A stretch of 64,000 nucleotides of DNA from Candidatus Poribacteria bacterium (GTDB lineage Bacteria > Poribacteria > WGA-4E > B28-G17). Numbering within the stretch: the stretch's first letter is position 1; each line of letters opens with the position of its first letter. Position numbers and translations under genes: made by a program. The stretch is from assembly GCA_021162805.1 (NCBI GenBank), contig JAGGXZ010000081.1, forward strand, positions 1 to 64,000, given 5' to 3'. Positions 36,548 through 45,114 of this stretch are shown one piece after another. The notes below the pieces were generated by a model, which made no database searches, was not told the origin of the DNA, and worked only from the letters and a program-made list of their open reading frames with translations.

Positions 36548-37912
36548 ATGGTGGAGAGGAGATCTCTCGAACCGGGGGATCTTATGCCGCTTCTCGACTC
36601 CGGCGAGGTGGAGACGATCCGTTCTCTCCTGAGCGAGGCGCATCCGAGCGAGATCGCCGACCTGATATCACGGATTGAGGATGAGGATGAGAGGTTCAGG
36701 TTATTCAACCTCCTTGACGAGGAAAAAGCAATCTTGACCTTCGAGCAATTGCCAGGCGAGGTCCAGGAGGAGATCTTAGGGAAGTTGAATAGCGTTAGAC
36801 AGGCGAAACTGCTGGATGAGATGTCGCCCGATGACAGGGCCGATCTGATGACAAAGCTGCCGGAGGAGGTGTTCGCCAAGCTCTTGCCGCTTCTGAAAAA
36901 AGAGGAGCGGAAGGACGTGGTCGAGCTGATACAGTTTAAGCCGGATACCGCCGGTGGGTTGATGACCACCGAGTATGCGGAGCTTAAGGAAACCATGACC
37001 GCTCAGCGGGCGATAGAGCACCTCAGGAGAATGGCCGATAAGAAGGAGACCATCCGATACGCGTATGTCACCGATAAAAACGGCGTTCTGGTCGGATATC
37101 TGCACATCGAAGATCTGGTCTTCGCTCCACCGACGGCCAAGGTGGGAGAGCTGATGCGAACCGAGGTGATCAGCGTCGACGTCGATATGGATCAGGAGGA
37201 GGTCGCCCGTATCTGTAAGAAATACGACCTTGACGTCATACCTGTTGTGGACGGCACGGGACGGTTGCGGGGAATCATCACATACGACGACGTCATGGAT
37301 GTGTTGAGCGAGGAAGCGGATGAGGATATCCAGAAGATAAGCGCCCTCGAGACGATAGACATCAGCTATTTCCAAGCTTCAATCCCACTTCTGGTCAGGA
37401 AACGGGTGGTGTGGCTGGCGGTGCTGTTGCTTCTGGAGGCGATATCCGGAACGGTGCTCAAGGCATATTCCCATGCGCTTGAAGCGGTCGTGGGACTGGC
37501 CTATTTTATACCCATGTTGATCGATTCAGGAGGCAACGCCGGCGCACAGTCCGCTGCGATGATCATAAGGGAACTGGCCATCAAGGGTGAGATCGGACTT
37601 AAGGATACCTTTAGGATCTTCTACAAGGAGCTGAGCTCCGGACTGCTCCTGGGAGGGATCCTGAGCTTCATCGCTATACTCAGGGCTGTGTGGCTCGTGG
37701 GGAATAACGCCGCCCTCGCCCTCACGGTCGCCTTCGCCCTGGTGGCCGTCATACTCATAGGAACCATGGCAGGGGCTTTCCTGCCGATCATAGCCCGAAA
37801 ACTCAGGTTCGACCCCGCTGTCGTTTCCGGTCCGCTGGTGACGACCCTGGTCGACGTGGTGGGACTGGCCGTGTATTTCGAGATAGCTAAGCTCCTGCTG
37901 CATATCAGCTAA
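36548..37912 (+). CDS. mgtE: Magnesium transporter MgtE
   Basis: A 454-residue channel-type Mg2+ transporter. A cytosolic N domain of superhelical repeats (residues 1-130), a CBS pair (about 135-255, MRTEVISVDVDMDQEEVARI) that senses Mg2+, a plug helix and five membrane helices are visible. The conserved VYFIPML-like segment is YFIPMLIDSGGNAGAQSAAMIIREL. The ATG at 36548 follows GGAGG at eight bases. It is probably regulated through its long leader. Confidence 0.95.
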   Translation: MVERRSLEPGDLMPLLDSGEVETIRSLLSEAHPSEIADLISRIEDEDERFRLFNLLDEEKAILTFEQLPGEVQEEILGKLNSVRQAKLLDEMSPDDRADLMTKLPEEVFAKLLPLLKKEERKDVVELIQFKPDTAGGLMTTEYAELKETMTAQRAIEHLRRMADKKETIRYAYVTDKNGVLVGYLHIEDLVFAPPTAKVGELMRTEVISVDVDMDQEEVARICKKYDLDVIPVVDGTGRLRGIITYDDVMDVLSEEADEDIQKISALETIDISYFQASIPLLVRKRVVWLAVLLLLEAISGTVLKAYSHALEAVVGLAYFIPMLIDSGGNAGAQSAAMIIRELAIKGEIGLKDTFRIFYKELSSGLLLGGILSFIAILRAVWLVGNNAALALTVAFALVAVILIGTMAGAFLPIIARKLRFDPAVVSGPLVTTLVDVVGLAVYFEIAKLLLHIS

Positions 37913-37915
37913 TAA

Positions 37916-37950
37916 GGGCGAGGCATTCTCCTTGTAAATGCCTCGCCCCT
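37916..37950. terminator. Palindrome GGGCGAGGCATT, copy 2
   Basis: GGGCGAGGCATT and AATGCCTCGCCCC with an eight-base loop, three bases after the mgtE stop. Same stem as at 10141-10173. Confidence 0.65.
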
Positions 37951-37952
37951 AC

Positions 37953-37981
37953 TTGACTGTGGAGGGGGGCTGTGGTATATT
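37953..37981 (+). promoter_or_regulatory. Sigma-70 promoter for the amidohydrolase gene
   Basis: TTGACT, 17 bases, TATATT, 28 bases before the ATG at 38010. Confidence 0.68.
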
Positions 37982-38009
37982 TTCGACTGAAATCCCTCAA
38001 GGAGGGCCG

Positions 38010-39248
38010 ATGATGAGATATTCCTCCACCGAGGAGAAGCTGCTTGAGTTTATGGCGGAGATCGAGGTGATAGATGCTCATGAGCATCTGCCACCCGAAA
38101 GGGTCCGGGTGGGATTCAAGGTGGACGTGATGACCCTGTTTTCACACTATACCAGAACGGATTTCATCTCCGCCGGCATGAGCCCACAGGATTATGAGAG
38201 GATGATAAATCCCGAAGAACCGATCGAGGAGAGGTGGAAGATCTTCAAGCCCTTCTTTAAATTTATCAGATATGGCTCATATGCACGGCCGGCGTTGATA
38301 GCGGTCAAGGAGTTCTACGGGTTCGACGATATAACCGATGACAACTACATGGCCATATCCGAAAGGATGATGGCTGAGAACACCCAGGGGATATATAAGC
38401 GGATCCTGTGGGATAAGTGTCATATCAGGGCGGTACTGACCCAAGCTGGAAGAACCGATTATGACCTGGATTACCTGATACCGCTTATGCCCATGGACAC
38501 ATATGCCTCAGTTCGATCCGCGGAGGAGGTCGAGAGGAGAGCTGAGAACCTGAACGTGCAGGTGAGGGATCTGGATGACTATCTCCAACTCGCCCGAAAA
38601 GGGATCGAGAGATGGAAATCGGAGGGCGCCATCGGATTGAAGACCAGAGCTCAGCCCAACGATCCTCCAGACAGAAAGGCCGCCGAGGAGGCGTTTAAAA
38701 AGATCCTGAACGGCGGGAAGGGAGCTAATCTGAAGGCGCTTTACGACTACCTGCTGAACGAGATCATGGAGATATGTGCCGACCTAGATATGGTCGTCGC
38801 CGTACATGCCGGGATGTGGGGCGATTTCCGCGTGCTCGATCCGAAACATATGATCCCCGTCTTCCCGCGTCATCCCAGGACGAGGTTCGACCTGTATCAT
38901 ATGGGCATGCCTTGGGTGAGAGACACAGGCGTGATAGGCAAAAACAACCAGAACGTTTGGCTGAACCTGTGCTGGTGTCATATCATCTCGCCCGAGATGA
39001 CCTGTTCGGCCCTGGATGAATGGATCGATCTGGTACCCATTAACAAGATCATCGCCTTCGGCGGCGATTACAGTTGCCCCCTCGAGAAGGTTTACGGCCA
39101 CTTGCTTATGGCCAAGGAGGATATAGCAAGGGTATTGGCGAGGAGGATCGACAGGGGACTTATGGGATTTGATGACGCCATATTCATCATAAAGAGGTGG
39201 TTCTGGGATAACCCTAAGGAGCTGTACAAGCTCGATCTGACCGACTAG
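38010..39248 (+). CDS. Amidohydrolase-family protein
   Basis: A 412-residue metal-dependent hydrolase with the IDAHEHLPPERV opening (His-x-His metal site) and later His and Asp segments (VAVHAGMWGDF, FDLYHMGMPW, IIAFGGDYSCPLEK). The overall pattern resembles amidohydrolase_2/uronate-isomerase-type barrels. The substrate is unknown. GGAGGG lies ahead of the first ATG at 38010. Confidence 0.8.
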   Translation: MMRYSSTEEKLLEFMAEIEVIDAHEHLPPERVRVGFKVDVMTLFSHYTRTDFISAGMSPQDYERMINPEEPIEERWKIFKPFFKFIRYGSYARPALIAVKEFYGFDDITDDNYMAISERMMAENTQGIYKRILWDKCHIRAVLTQAGRTDYDLDYLIPLMPMDTYASVRSAEEVERRAENLNVQVRDLDDYLQLARKGIERWKSEGAIGLKTRAQPNDPPDRKAAEEAFKKILNGGKGANLKALYDYLLNEIMEICADLDMVVAVHAGMWGDFRVLDPKHMIPVFPRHPRTRFDLYHMGMPWVRDTGVIGKNNQNVWLNLCWCHIISPEMTCSALDEWIDLVPINKIIAFGGDYSCPLEKVYGHLLMAKEDIARVLARRIDRGLMGFDDAIFIIKRWFWDNPKELYKLDLTD

Positions 39249-39298
39249 AAAAGCGTCGTCTGTTGTCATTAATGTCATTTGTGGTCATTTGTAGTTTG

Positions 39299-39339
39299 AA
39301 TGACGGCGTAGCCAAATGACTCAATGACCATAAATGGCC
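39299..39339. repeat. Dispersed GTCATT-type repeat, copy 2
   Basis: Nearly the same 41 bases as 7403-7443. A partial inverted version (GTCATTTGTGGTCATTT) lies just upstream at about 39274-39291, so the unit can fold back on itself. Confidence 0.55.
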
Positions 39340-39357
39340 TTTCAAAGAGGAGGGGAA

Positions 39358-40839
39358 GTGATAAAATTGAGAGGGATTAGACGCGGGGGAACGTTGATCT
39401 TTATGCTTATGATCATCTCCCTCGCCCTGGGGAGCTGTGGGAGCACCACGGTGAAACCACAATCTGCCATCGGGACAGGTGTCGAGGATCCGGATTTCGC
39501 CCTGCTGGCGTCCGTTGAGAGGGCCTTGGTGAAGATAGTGGAGCATGCTCGTCCTGCCGTGGTGGCGATCACGGCCAGAAACGTCCATCCCACCTTCATA
39601 GATTTTTCGGAATGGAAATCGCCTGAGGAGGAAAGGGCAAGACCGCAGATCATACCCGAGGTCAGCGGCGCGGGATTCATATTTCGCCAGGACGGCTACA
39701 TAATCACCAGCGAGCATGTGATAAGCGGTGCGGAGAGAATCGAAGTAACCCTTTTCGACGGCAGAAGGTTCAAGGCCAAGGTGGTCGGCACGGATCACAA
39801 CACCGATGTGGCGGTGTTAAAGATCGACGCCGATCAACCCTTCCCAACGCTTAAACTTGGGGACTCAGACAAAGTCAAGGTCGGTCAGTTCGCCATCGCC
39901 ATCGGCAACCCACTCAACTTGGATTTCTCCGTCACCTTCGGCATCATCAGCGCTAAAGGGAGATCGGGATTCAGATATGCCATGTTCGATCGAACGATAA
40001 GGTATGAGGATTACATACAGACCGATGCGTGGGTGAACAAAGGTAACAGCGGCGGCCCCCTCCTTAACTCCAGGGGTGAGGTGATCGGGGTGAACTCGAT
40101 GATCCGCACTCCCGGGCCGCTCCTGGTCGAAGGGCCGGGTTTCGCTATACCTTCCAATCTCGTGGCGATGGTCAGCCGGAAGATAATCAAACACGGCAGG
40201 GTCATAAGAGGATGGCTCGGTGTGAGAATGCGCGAGGTGTCGGGAGAGGAGATGGCAAGGTTCTCCGTCCCAACCGACTACAAGATCGGGATTCGCGTGA
40301 TGGAGGTGCTAAGCGGATCTCCGGCAGCTAGAGGCGGCGTTGAGCCGGGGGATATCATAGTTGAATATGAGGGTAAACCCATAAAAAGCCTGAAGGAATT
40401 CCGACTCGATGTGGCGAATACTCCCGTCGGCAAGAGGGCTCATCTCAAGGTCGTTCGCGGCGGCAAGATCAGGGAGCTCAGAGTAAAAATAGGCGAGATG
40501 CCCAAGATATACACCGGACAGCCTAAACCCAAGCTGCCGGTCCTAGCGAGATTAGGGATAGAATGCTCAAACCTGACGGGACGGCTTAGGAGAAAATACA
40601 ACCTGGATAATGTTCACGACGGCGTTCTGATCACGCACGTCATCCCAGGCGGGCCGGCGGCATTTGCAGGCGTTAAAACAGGGATGGTCATAGTAGGCGT
40701 CGAAGGTGAGAACGTATCGAACCTCAACCAGCTCAATCGATCGCTGACGAAAATTATGGAGGGCGAAGGACGCGAGATGATCAGGCTTTGGGTCATAGAT
40801 AAAGGGGAGAGGAAGATGATCCCCGTGGAGATAAAATAA
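39358..40839 (+). CDS. HtrA/DegP-type serine protease, lipoprotein
   Basis: A 493-residue protease. A lipobox (LGSC) ends the signal peptide, so it is probably membrane-anchored in the periplasm. The trypsin-like domain shows His in ITSEHVI, Asp in NTDVAVLKID and Ser in GNSGGPLL. Two PDZ domains follow (about residues 270-365 and 395-490). DegP/HtrA proteins degrade misfolded envelope proteins. The GTG at 39358 follows GAGGAGGGG and gives the signal peptide directly; an earlier ATG would prepend eight unrelated residues. Confidence 0.9.
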   Translation: MIKLRGIRRGGTLIFMLMIISLALGSCGSTTVKPQSAIGTGVEDPDFALLASVERALVKIVEHARPAVVAITARNVHPTFIDFSEWKSPEEERARPQIIPEVSGAGFIFRQDGYIITSEHVISGAERIEVTLFDGRRFKAKVVGTDHNTDVAVLKIDADQPFPTLKLGDSDKVKVGQFAIAIGNPLNLDFSVTFGIISAKGRSGFRYAMFDRTIRYEDYIQTDAWVNKGNSGGPLLNSRGEVIGVNSMIRTPGPLLVEGPGFAIPSNLVAMVSRKIIKHGRVIRGWLGVRMREVSGEEMARFSVPTDYKIGIRVMEVLSGSPAARGGVEPGDIIVEYEGKPIKSLKEFRLDVANTPVGKRAHLKVVRGGKIRELRVKIGEMPKIYTGQPKPKLPVLARLGIECSNLTGRLRRKYNLDNVHDGVLITHVIPGGPAAFAGVKTGMVIVGVEGENVSNLNQLNRSLTKIMEGEGREMIRLWVIDKGERKMIPVEIK

Positions 40840-40856
40840 AGGAGGGGTTTTCCATC

Positions 40857-41744
40857 ATGCGCGTTGCTATCACCGGTGGCAGCGGTGCCATCGGCACCTA
40901 TGTCTGCGATGAGTTCATCCGCGCCGGTCACGAGGTCGTCTCGGTGGACATACGCCCGCCGAAGATAGATGTCCCGTTCGTCGAGGTGGACCTCTGTGAT
41001 TTCCAGGCCACATGCAAGACCCTACAGGGGTTCGATCAGGTGGTACACCTAGCGGCTATCCCAGATCCGTTCAGCGACCCGCCGGAGAAGGTGATGGGTG
41101 TAAACATGATGACCGCCTTTAACGTGTTCGAGGCCGCGAGGTTGAACGGCGTCCGCAGGGTAGTCTATGGGTGCAGCGAATCAAGCACCGGCTTCGGAAT
41201 CCACAACGTTCCGCTCAAGCCGCTCTACGTGCCGATTGACGAGGAACACCCCTGTTGGCCTCATGAGACCTACAGCCTATCCAAGCATTTCGGGGAGCGG
41301 ATCGGCGATAACTACGCGAAGGCCTATGGGCTGGAGGTCATCTCGTTGAGGTACGCCTGGGTCTGGCTGAAGCGCTCTAAGGAGGCAGCAGCCCGCGTCG
41401 TCGCCCGCGCGCGTCAGGGTGTCATAGATGAAAAACCCTGGTTCGGCGCTTATATCGCCGTAAGGGATGTGGCCCGCGCCTGCCTGGCGGCGGCGAATTA
41501 CCGCTTTGGGCCGGAAAAGGAATATCCATTTGAGGTTTTCTTTCTCACCGCCCGTAACACCTTTTATCCCATCCCCACCTTGGAGGTGCTCCGTAGGATC
41601 TACGGCGATCCCCCTCCGGTGAAGGATCCCGCTTATTTCGAGACTGATCCCTTCGCCTCGGTGTTCGACATCCGCAAGGCACAGCGGCTGTTGGGATGGG
41701 AGCCAAAATACGATTGGCGACATTTTGAGGAATGGGAACTATGA
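40857..41744 (+). CDS. NAD-dependent epimerase/dehydratase
   Basis: A 295-residue extended SDR with the Rossmann motif TGGSGAIG and catalytic YSLSK. The substrate-binding C-terminal third is shorter than in GalE, so a uronate dehydrogenase or sugar reductase is possible. GGAGGGG precedes the ATG. It follows htrA by 17 bases but has no evident functional link. Confidence 0.88.
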   Translation: MRVAITGGSGAIGTYVCDEFIRAGHEVVSVDIRPPKIDVPFVEVDLCDFQATCKTLQGFDQVVHLAAIPDPFSDPPEKVMGVNMMTAFNVFEAARLNGVRRVVYGCSESSTGFGIHNVPLKPLYVPIDEEHPCWPHETYSLSKHFGERIGDNYAKAYGLEVISLRYAWVWLKRSKEAAARVVARARQGVIDEKPWFGAYIAVRDVARACLAAANYRFGPEKEYPFEVFFLTARNTFYPIPTLEVLRRIYGDPPPVKDPAYFETDPFASVFDIRKAQRLLGWEPKYDWRHFEEWEL

Positions 41745-41762
41745 TATCATCTCTTACGGAAA

Positions 41763-41788
41763 AATCCAGGCTGAGGCCCGCCTGGATT
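41763..41788. terminator. Bidirectional terminator hairpin
   Basis: AATCCAGGC, eight bases, GCCTGGATT: a perfect 9-base-pair stem between the convergent epimerase and gspG genes. Confidence 0.7.
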
Positions 41789-41817
41789 GAATGAGACAGA
41801 TCGTTTCCGCTTCAGGT

Positions 41818-42258
41818 TCACTCGGTGATATTGACCCAGTTTGTTATGTCTTCGGCCGTTCCCTTACCGCCTTCCATTCCGTCGCTTCCGTATGATATGA
41901 GATCATAGGTATATCTGTTTTTCAACCCCGGCCTGATATAGATGTAATCCCGTCCCCAGGGGTCTTTTGTTATAGGAACGTCGATATAGGGACCGTTCCA
42001 ATTTATCGGAATAGGGGGAACTTCAGGTTTTTGCCACAAGGCCTTTAGGCCTTGCTCAGTGGTCGGATAATCCCCGTTATCCTTGGCATAAAGGTCAAGT
42101 GCAATGCCTATCATCTCTATCTGTTCGGACGCCTTGGCGTGCATCGCCCTCTCCGATTGTTTCAGGATCCTCGGCGCGACGAAGACGGCGAGGACGATCA
42201 GCACCACAACTATACCTGCCAGAATCTGTAGCGATGATAAGCCCCTCTCATTTCTCAT
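41818..42258 (-). CDS. GspG-like type II secretion pseudopilin
   Basis: A 146-residue pseudopilin. It has a short basic leader with a cleavage Gly, one long hydrophobic helix (ILAGIVVVLIVLAVFVAPRI) and a C-terminal GspG fold (DNGDYPTTEQGLKALWQKP, KDPWGRDYIY, SYGSDGMEGG). The usual G-FTLIE start is changed to G-LSSLQ, so Glu5 is Gln here. No other secretion gene is adjacent. GGAGGA precedes the ATG. Confidence 0.88.
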   Translation of the reverse strand: MRNERGLSSLQILAGIVVVLIVLAVFVAPRILKQSERAMHAKASEQIEMIGIALDLYAKDNGDYPTTEQGLKALWQKPEVPPIPINWNGPYIDVPITKDPWGRDYIYIRPGLKNRYTYDLISYGSDGMEGGKGTAEDITNWVNITE

Positions 42259-42313
42259 CTAGCATCCTCCAAGGGAGAATTCGCTGATATTTTATCACAG
42301 GCTTGATCTGAGA

Positions 42314-42424
42314 GCAAGTGTAAAGTTGGGCGGAAGGGCAACGGTCGTTCACAGTGAGGGAGTAGAGGGGGAGTTGAGTTTAGGCGGCAGAGAGGTTATC
42401 GTCAGGGAGCATCGGGAAAAGTGA
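42314..42424 (+). pseudogene. 5' fragment continuous in sense with the next gene
   Basis: An open stretch reads VKLGGRATVVHSEGVEGEL and more, resembling the repeats of the downstream protein, and ends at a TGA overlapping the next GTG (GTGA). No start codon with a ribosome site is visible. Adding one A to the AAAA run at 42417-42420 would fuse it in frame with the next gene, so either translational coupling or a frameshift is possible. Confidence 0.45.
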
Positions 42425-42936
42425 ACGTCGGCCCTCCGGAGGAGAGCACTCATGTGCACCTCGAGGGCGTCGAAGGGGATGTGAAGGTCGAATCGCTCTT
42501 CGGGGAGGTGAAGCTTGAGAGGGTACGCGGCGATGTCGAGCTGCGCACGGTGGGAGGTGATATAGAGGTTCAAAGGCTTTCCGGTGGATGCTGGGCTCAA
42601 TCGCTTGAGGGAGAACTTCATCTCAGGGATGTATGCACGTCAAGGCTGAAGGCCACCACGCATAAAGGGAGGATTGTGGCGGAGCTCACTGCGATGCCCG
42701 CCGGGAATTACGAGATCATCTCCAAGGAGGGGGATATCGAGCTGATTTTAGATCGGTACAGCGACTGCGGGCTGAGCGTCGAGACGAAGGAGGGGGAGAT
42801 AATGTGGAAGCCCCCGGTCAGGGTTGGACCGTGGGGTGACTCGAGGAGGCTCTACGCCAACGTCCGCCTCGGAAGCGGGCTCATGGCGGTCGTGACGGGG
42901 ACCGGTAGAATAACCGTCCGCGGGAAGGAGAGCTGA
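42421..42936 (+). CDS. DUF4097-like beta-strand repeat protein
   Basis: A 171-residue protein with short repeated strands ending in Gly-Asp or Gly-Glu (EGDVKVESLFGEVKLERVRGDVEL), as in putative adhesin/DUF4097 proteins. It lacks a signal peptide and a convincing ribosome site, and its N-terminus is probably in the preceding frame. It lies four bases before a type A permease gene and may belong to that permease operon. Confidence 0.55.
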   Translation: MNVGPPEESTHVHLEGVEGDVKVESLFGEVKLERVRGDVELRTVGGDIEVQRLSGGCWAQSLEGELHLRDVCTSRLKATTHKGRIVAELTAMPAGNYEIISKEGDIELILDRYSDCGLSVETKEGEIMWKPPVRVGPWGDSRRLYANVRLGSGLMAVVTGTGRITVRGKES

Positions 42937-42939
42937 GAG

Positions 42940-44484
42940 GTGCTTCTCACGCTGATACGTAAGGAGTTTCTCCTTAACATCATGACGGCGAGATTTTTGG
43001 TCGCCGTGATCCTCTGTGAGGCGCTCATCATATCGAGCGTCTTCATCCTGAGGGGGAACACGCTCCAGCGCCAGAGCCGATACGTCAAAAACCTCCAGAG
43101 CCACAATGAGACGTTGGAGGGGATCAAGGTCTTCTCACAATTGAGGCCGATAATCGACCGTCCTCCTTCGCCGCTGGGGTTTATGTGCATCGGAGTTGAG
43201 GGGGAGGTGGGCGATGCGGCGATGATCTCATACGACGATGTCCCCCACGAGCTTCTCTCCTTACAGGGTGGTGACAACCCATTGCTCGCCGTTTTCTCGC
43301 CGATTGATATCGCGCGTGTGATACAGGTGGTTTTGAGCCTGCTGGCCGTGCTGCTCGTTTACGATTCGATCTCAGGGGAGCGTGAGAGAGGGACCCTCTC
43401 GCTCTCCCTTTCAAACCCGATTCCTAGGGGAACGCTGATGCTGGGAAAATACCTGGGTGGAATGGCCACCTTGACGGCATCGCTGCTCTTCGGGCTGCTT
43501 TCCGGATTGCTGATCGTCCTCCTTCTTCCCTCGGTTCCCTTAAACGGGGAGGACTGGGTACGTATCGGTCTGATCTTCATCTCCTCCCTGCTTTATCTCT
43601 CCTTCTGGGTAACGCTAGGGCTTTTCATCTCAGCTCGATCCTCACGCTCATCAACTTCGCTGATGGTCTCCCTCTTTCTATGGTTGACGCTCGTGGTTCT
43701 GCTTCCGGACGGGATGATGTATCTGGCGGGACAGCTTCGTCCGATCCAGGATCGTTCGACGGTGGATGCGAAGGTCGAGGCGCTCAACAGGGAGATGTGG
43801 AAGGTGATATGGGACGAGGCAGGAAAATACAGGAGACCTAAGGATCTATGGAGGTTCATGAAGGGTTCGATCTGGTCGGGCGATCTGCCTTACGCACTGG
43901 AGATACGGTATGCGCCTCGTGAGAACCTGATCTGGTATCTTGAAGGGATCGGGTTCATCATGCCCCTTAAACTCAGATATGCCCGGAGGAAATGGGAGAT
44001 CTACGTGGATTACGAGAGGAAGCTCAAACGACAGAGATCTTTATCCGACGCGCTGGCATCCCTCTCCCCGGGATGGCTGTTTTACAGGATATCGGAGATA
44101 TTCTCCGGAACCGATCCCGACCTTCGCTCCCGGTTCATGGAGCAGGCGAGGAGATATAGGGAGGAGATAATCGAGTATGCGAGGCGAAACGGAGGGCTCA
44201 CGACGCTCAAGTTTTTCACGAGGATGAACCTGGATGAAGCCCCCACATACGACCAGCTTGTGGAGATGGAGGGGAGGTTGGGTCGCAAAACCCTGGAGGA
44301 GTATCTGAGCCGGTGGTGGAGGGAAGCTCAACCTTTAAGGGATATACCGAGGTTCGTCTACAGGCGGGAGAGGTTGAGCGATGCGGTGATTCGGGCATCG
44401 CATGGGATGATGATCCTGGCCCTGTTAAACCTCCTGTTCTTCTTATCGGGATTCGTCACCTTCGTCAGAAGGCCGGTTAGATAA
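42940..44484 (+). CDS. ABC-2/DUF3526-type permease A1
   Basis: A 514-residue membrane protein. It has an N-terminal helix (about 15-37), an extracytoplasmic loop with LGGDNPLL-type residues (here LQGGDNPLL), then several helices around the motif SGERERGTLSLSLSNP, a large domain and a final helix. ABC-2 permeases of this kind pair with an ATPase for export. Type A has the opening IRKEFLLNIMTARF. The partner B1 is ruined downstream. GTG start after GAGAGG. Confidence 0.8.
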   Translation: MLLTLIRKEFLLNIMTARFLVAVILCEALIISSVFILRGNTLQRQSRYVKNLQSHNETLEGIKVFSQLRPIIDRPPSPLGFMCIGVEGEVGDAAMISYDDVPHELLSLQGGDNPLLAVFSPIDIARVIQVVLSLLAVLLVYDSISGERERGTLSLSLSNPIPRGTLMLGKYLGGMATLTASLLFGLLSGLLIVLLLPSVPLNGEDWVRIGLIFISSLLYLSFWVTLGLFISARSSRSSTSLMVSLFLWLTLVVLLPDGMMYLAGQLRPIQDRSTVDAKVEALNREMWKVIWDEAGKYRRPKDLWRFMKGSIWSGDLPYALEIRYAPRENLIWYLEGIGFIMPLKLRYARRKWEIYVDYERKLKRQRSLSDALASLSPGWLFYRISEIFSGTDPDLRSRFMEQARRYREEIIEYARRNGGLTTLKFFTRMNLDEAPTYDQLVEMEGRLGRKTLEEYLSRWWREAQPLRDIPRFVYRRERLSDAVIRASHGMMILALLNLLFFLSGFVTFVRRPVR

Positions 44485-44746
44485 GGGTGGAAAGATGTGC
44501 ACGTAGAAGCTCATTTACCAGATGGCTAAGCGTGGTTCCCTTACGGATCGCCTGAGCTTGAAGTTTGAGGGCGATCTCCTCATCGAGCTCCACTTCGTAA
44601 CGTCTGCCTTTGAATTCGGTAATGGCATCAACCGTTTGAAATTCGTCAAGATAATCCGTCGTATCATGGGTATCCCAGAACTCGGCCGCCTCTTCATAAT
44701 CGCTAAATTCCTCTGGGATTGGGTCAATGTGTTTTTCTTTGTTCAT
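44477..44746 (-). CDS. CopG-family antitoxin (BrnA-like)
   Basis: An 89-residue protein with the EEAAEFWDTHDTTDYLDEF motif of the CopG antitoxin family and a C-terminal ribbon-helix-helix (DEEIALKLQAQAIRKGTTLSHLVNELLR). It would bind the toxin and its own promoter. It overlaps the toxin gene by 23 bases and the end of permease A1 by eight. Confidence 0.85.
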   Translation of the reverse strand: MNKEKHIDPIPEEFSDYEEAAEFWDTHDTTDYLDEFQTVDAITEFKGRRYEVELDEEIALKLQAQAIRKGTTLSHLVNELLRAHLSTLI

Positions 44747-45020
44747 TGTAATACCTCCGCTCAGATGGAGTCATATCACGAGCTGTAATAGGCAAAGCAG
44801 AAGTTGAACGTTTACGGACGAAAAAGACCACTAAATATCTGCCAGCTCTCGTCTGACCGTAAGCCACATATAGATCTTCTCCCTTAATTCGCCCTTTCTC
44901 TGCTCGGCGAATTAAGGGATTTGTAAACAAAACATCTTCGACCTCATCGGTCGTTATGTTATGTTTTTCGGAGATTTTATTAACAAACTTATCTTTCCAG
45001 ATAACTTCATATAATCGCAA
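44724..45020 (-). CDS. BrnT-family toxin
   Basis: A 98-residue BrnT/DUF497-like ribonuclease toxin: ITTDEVEDVLFTNPLIRR, YGQTRAGRYLVVFF and ARDMTPSERRYY are the family motifs. The TTG start is eight bases after AAGG. It precedes its antitoxin, the usual BrnT-BrnA order. The module sits between permease A1 and the damaged B1. Confidence 0.85.
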   Translation of the reverse strand: MRLYEVIWKDKFVNKISEKHNITTDEVEDVLFTNPLIRRAEKGRIKGEDLYVAYGQTRAGRYLVVFFVRKRSTSALPITARDMTPSERRYYNEQRKTH

Positions 45021-45053
45021 GATGATACCTTAAGTCTTAAATCTCTTGAACTC

Positions 45054-45082
45054 AGTATACCAAAACAGCGATTACTTGTCAA
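45054..45082 (-). promoter_or_regulatory. Consensus promoter of the BrnT module
   Basis: Minus-strand TTGACA, 17 bases, TATACT: near-ideal -35/-10. Autorepression by the antitoxin is expected. Confidence 0.8.
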
Positions 45083-45114
45083 CTTAGCAATGCCTTGTGG
45101 TTACAAGGTGAGCC

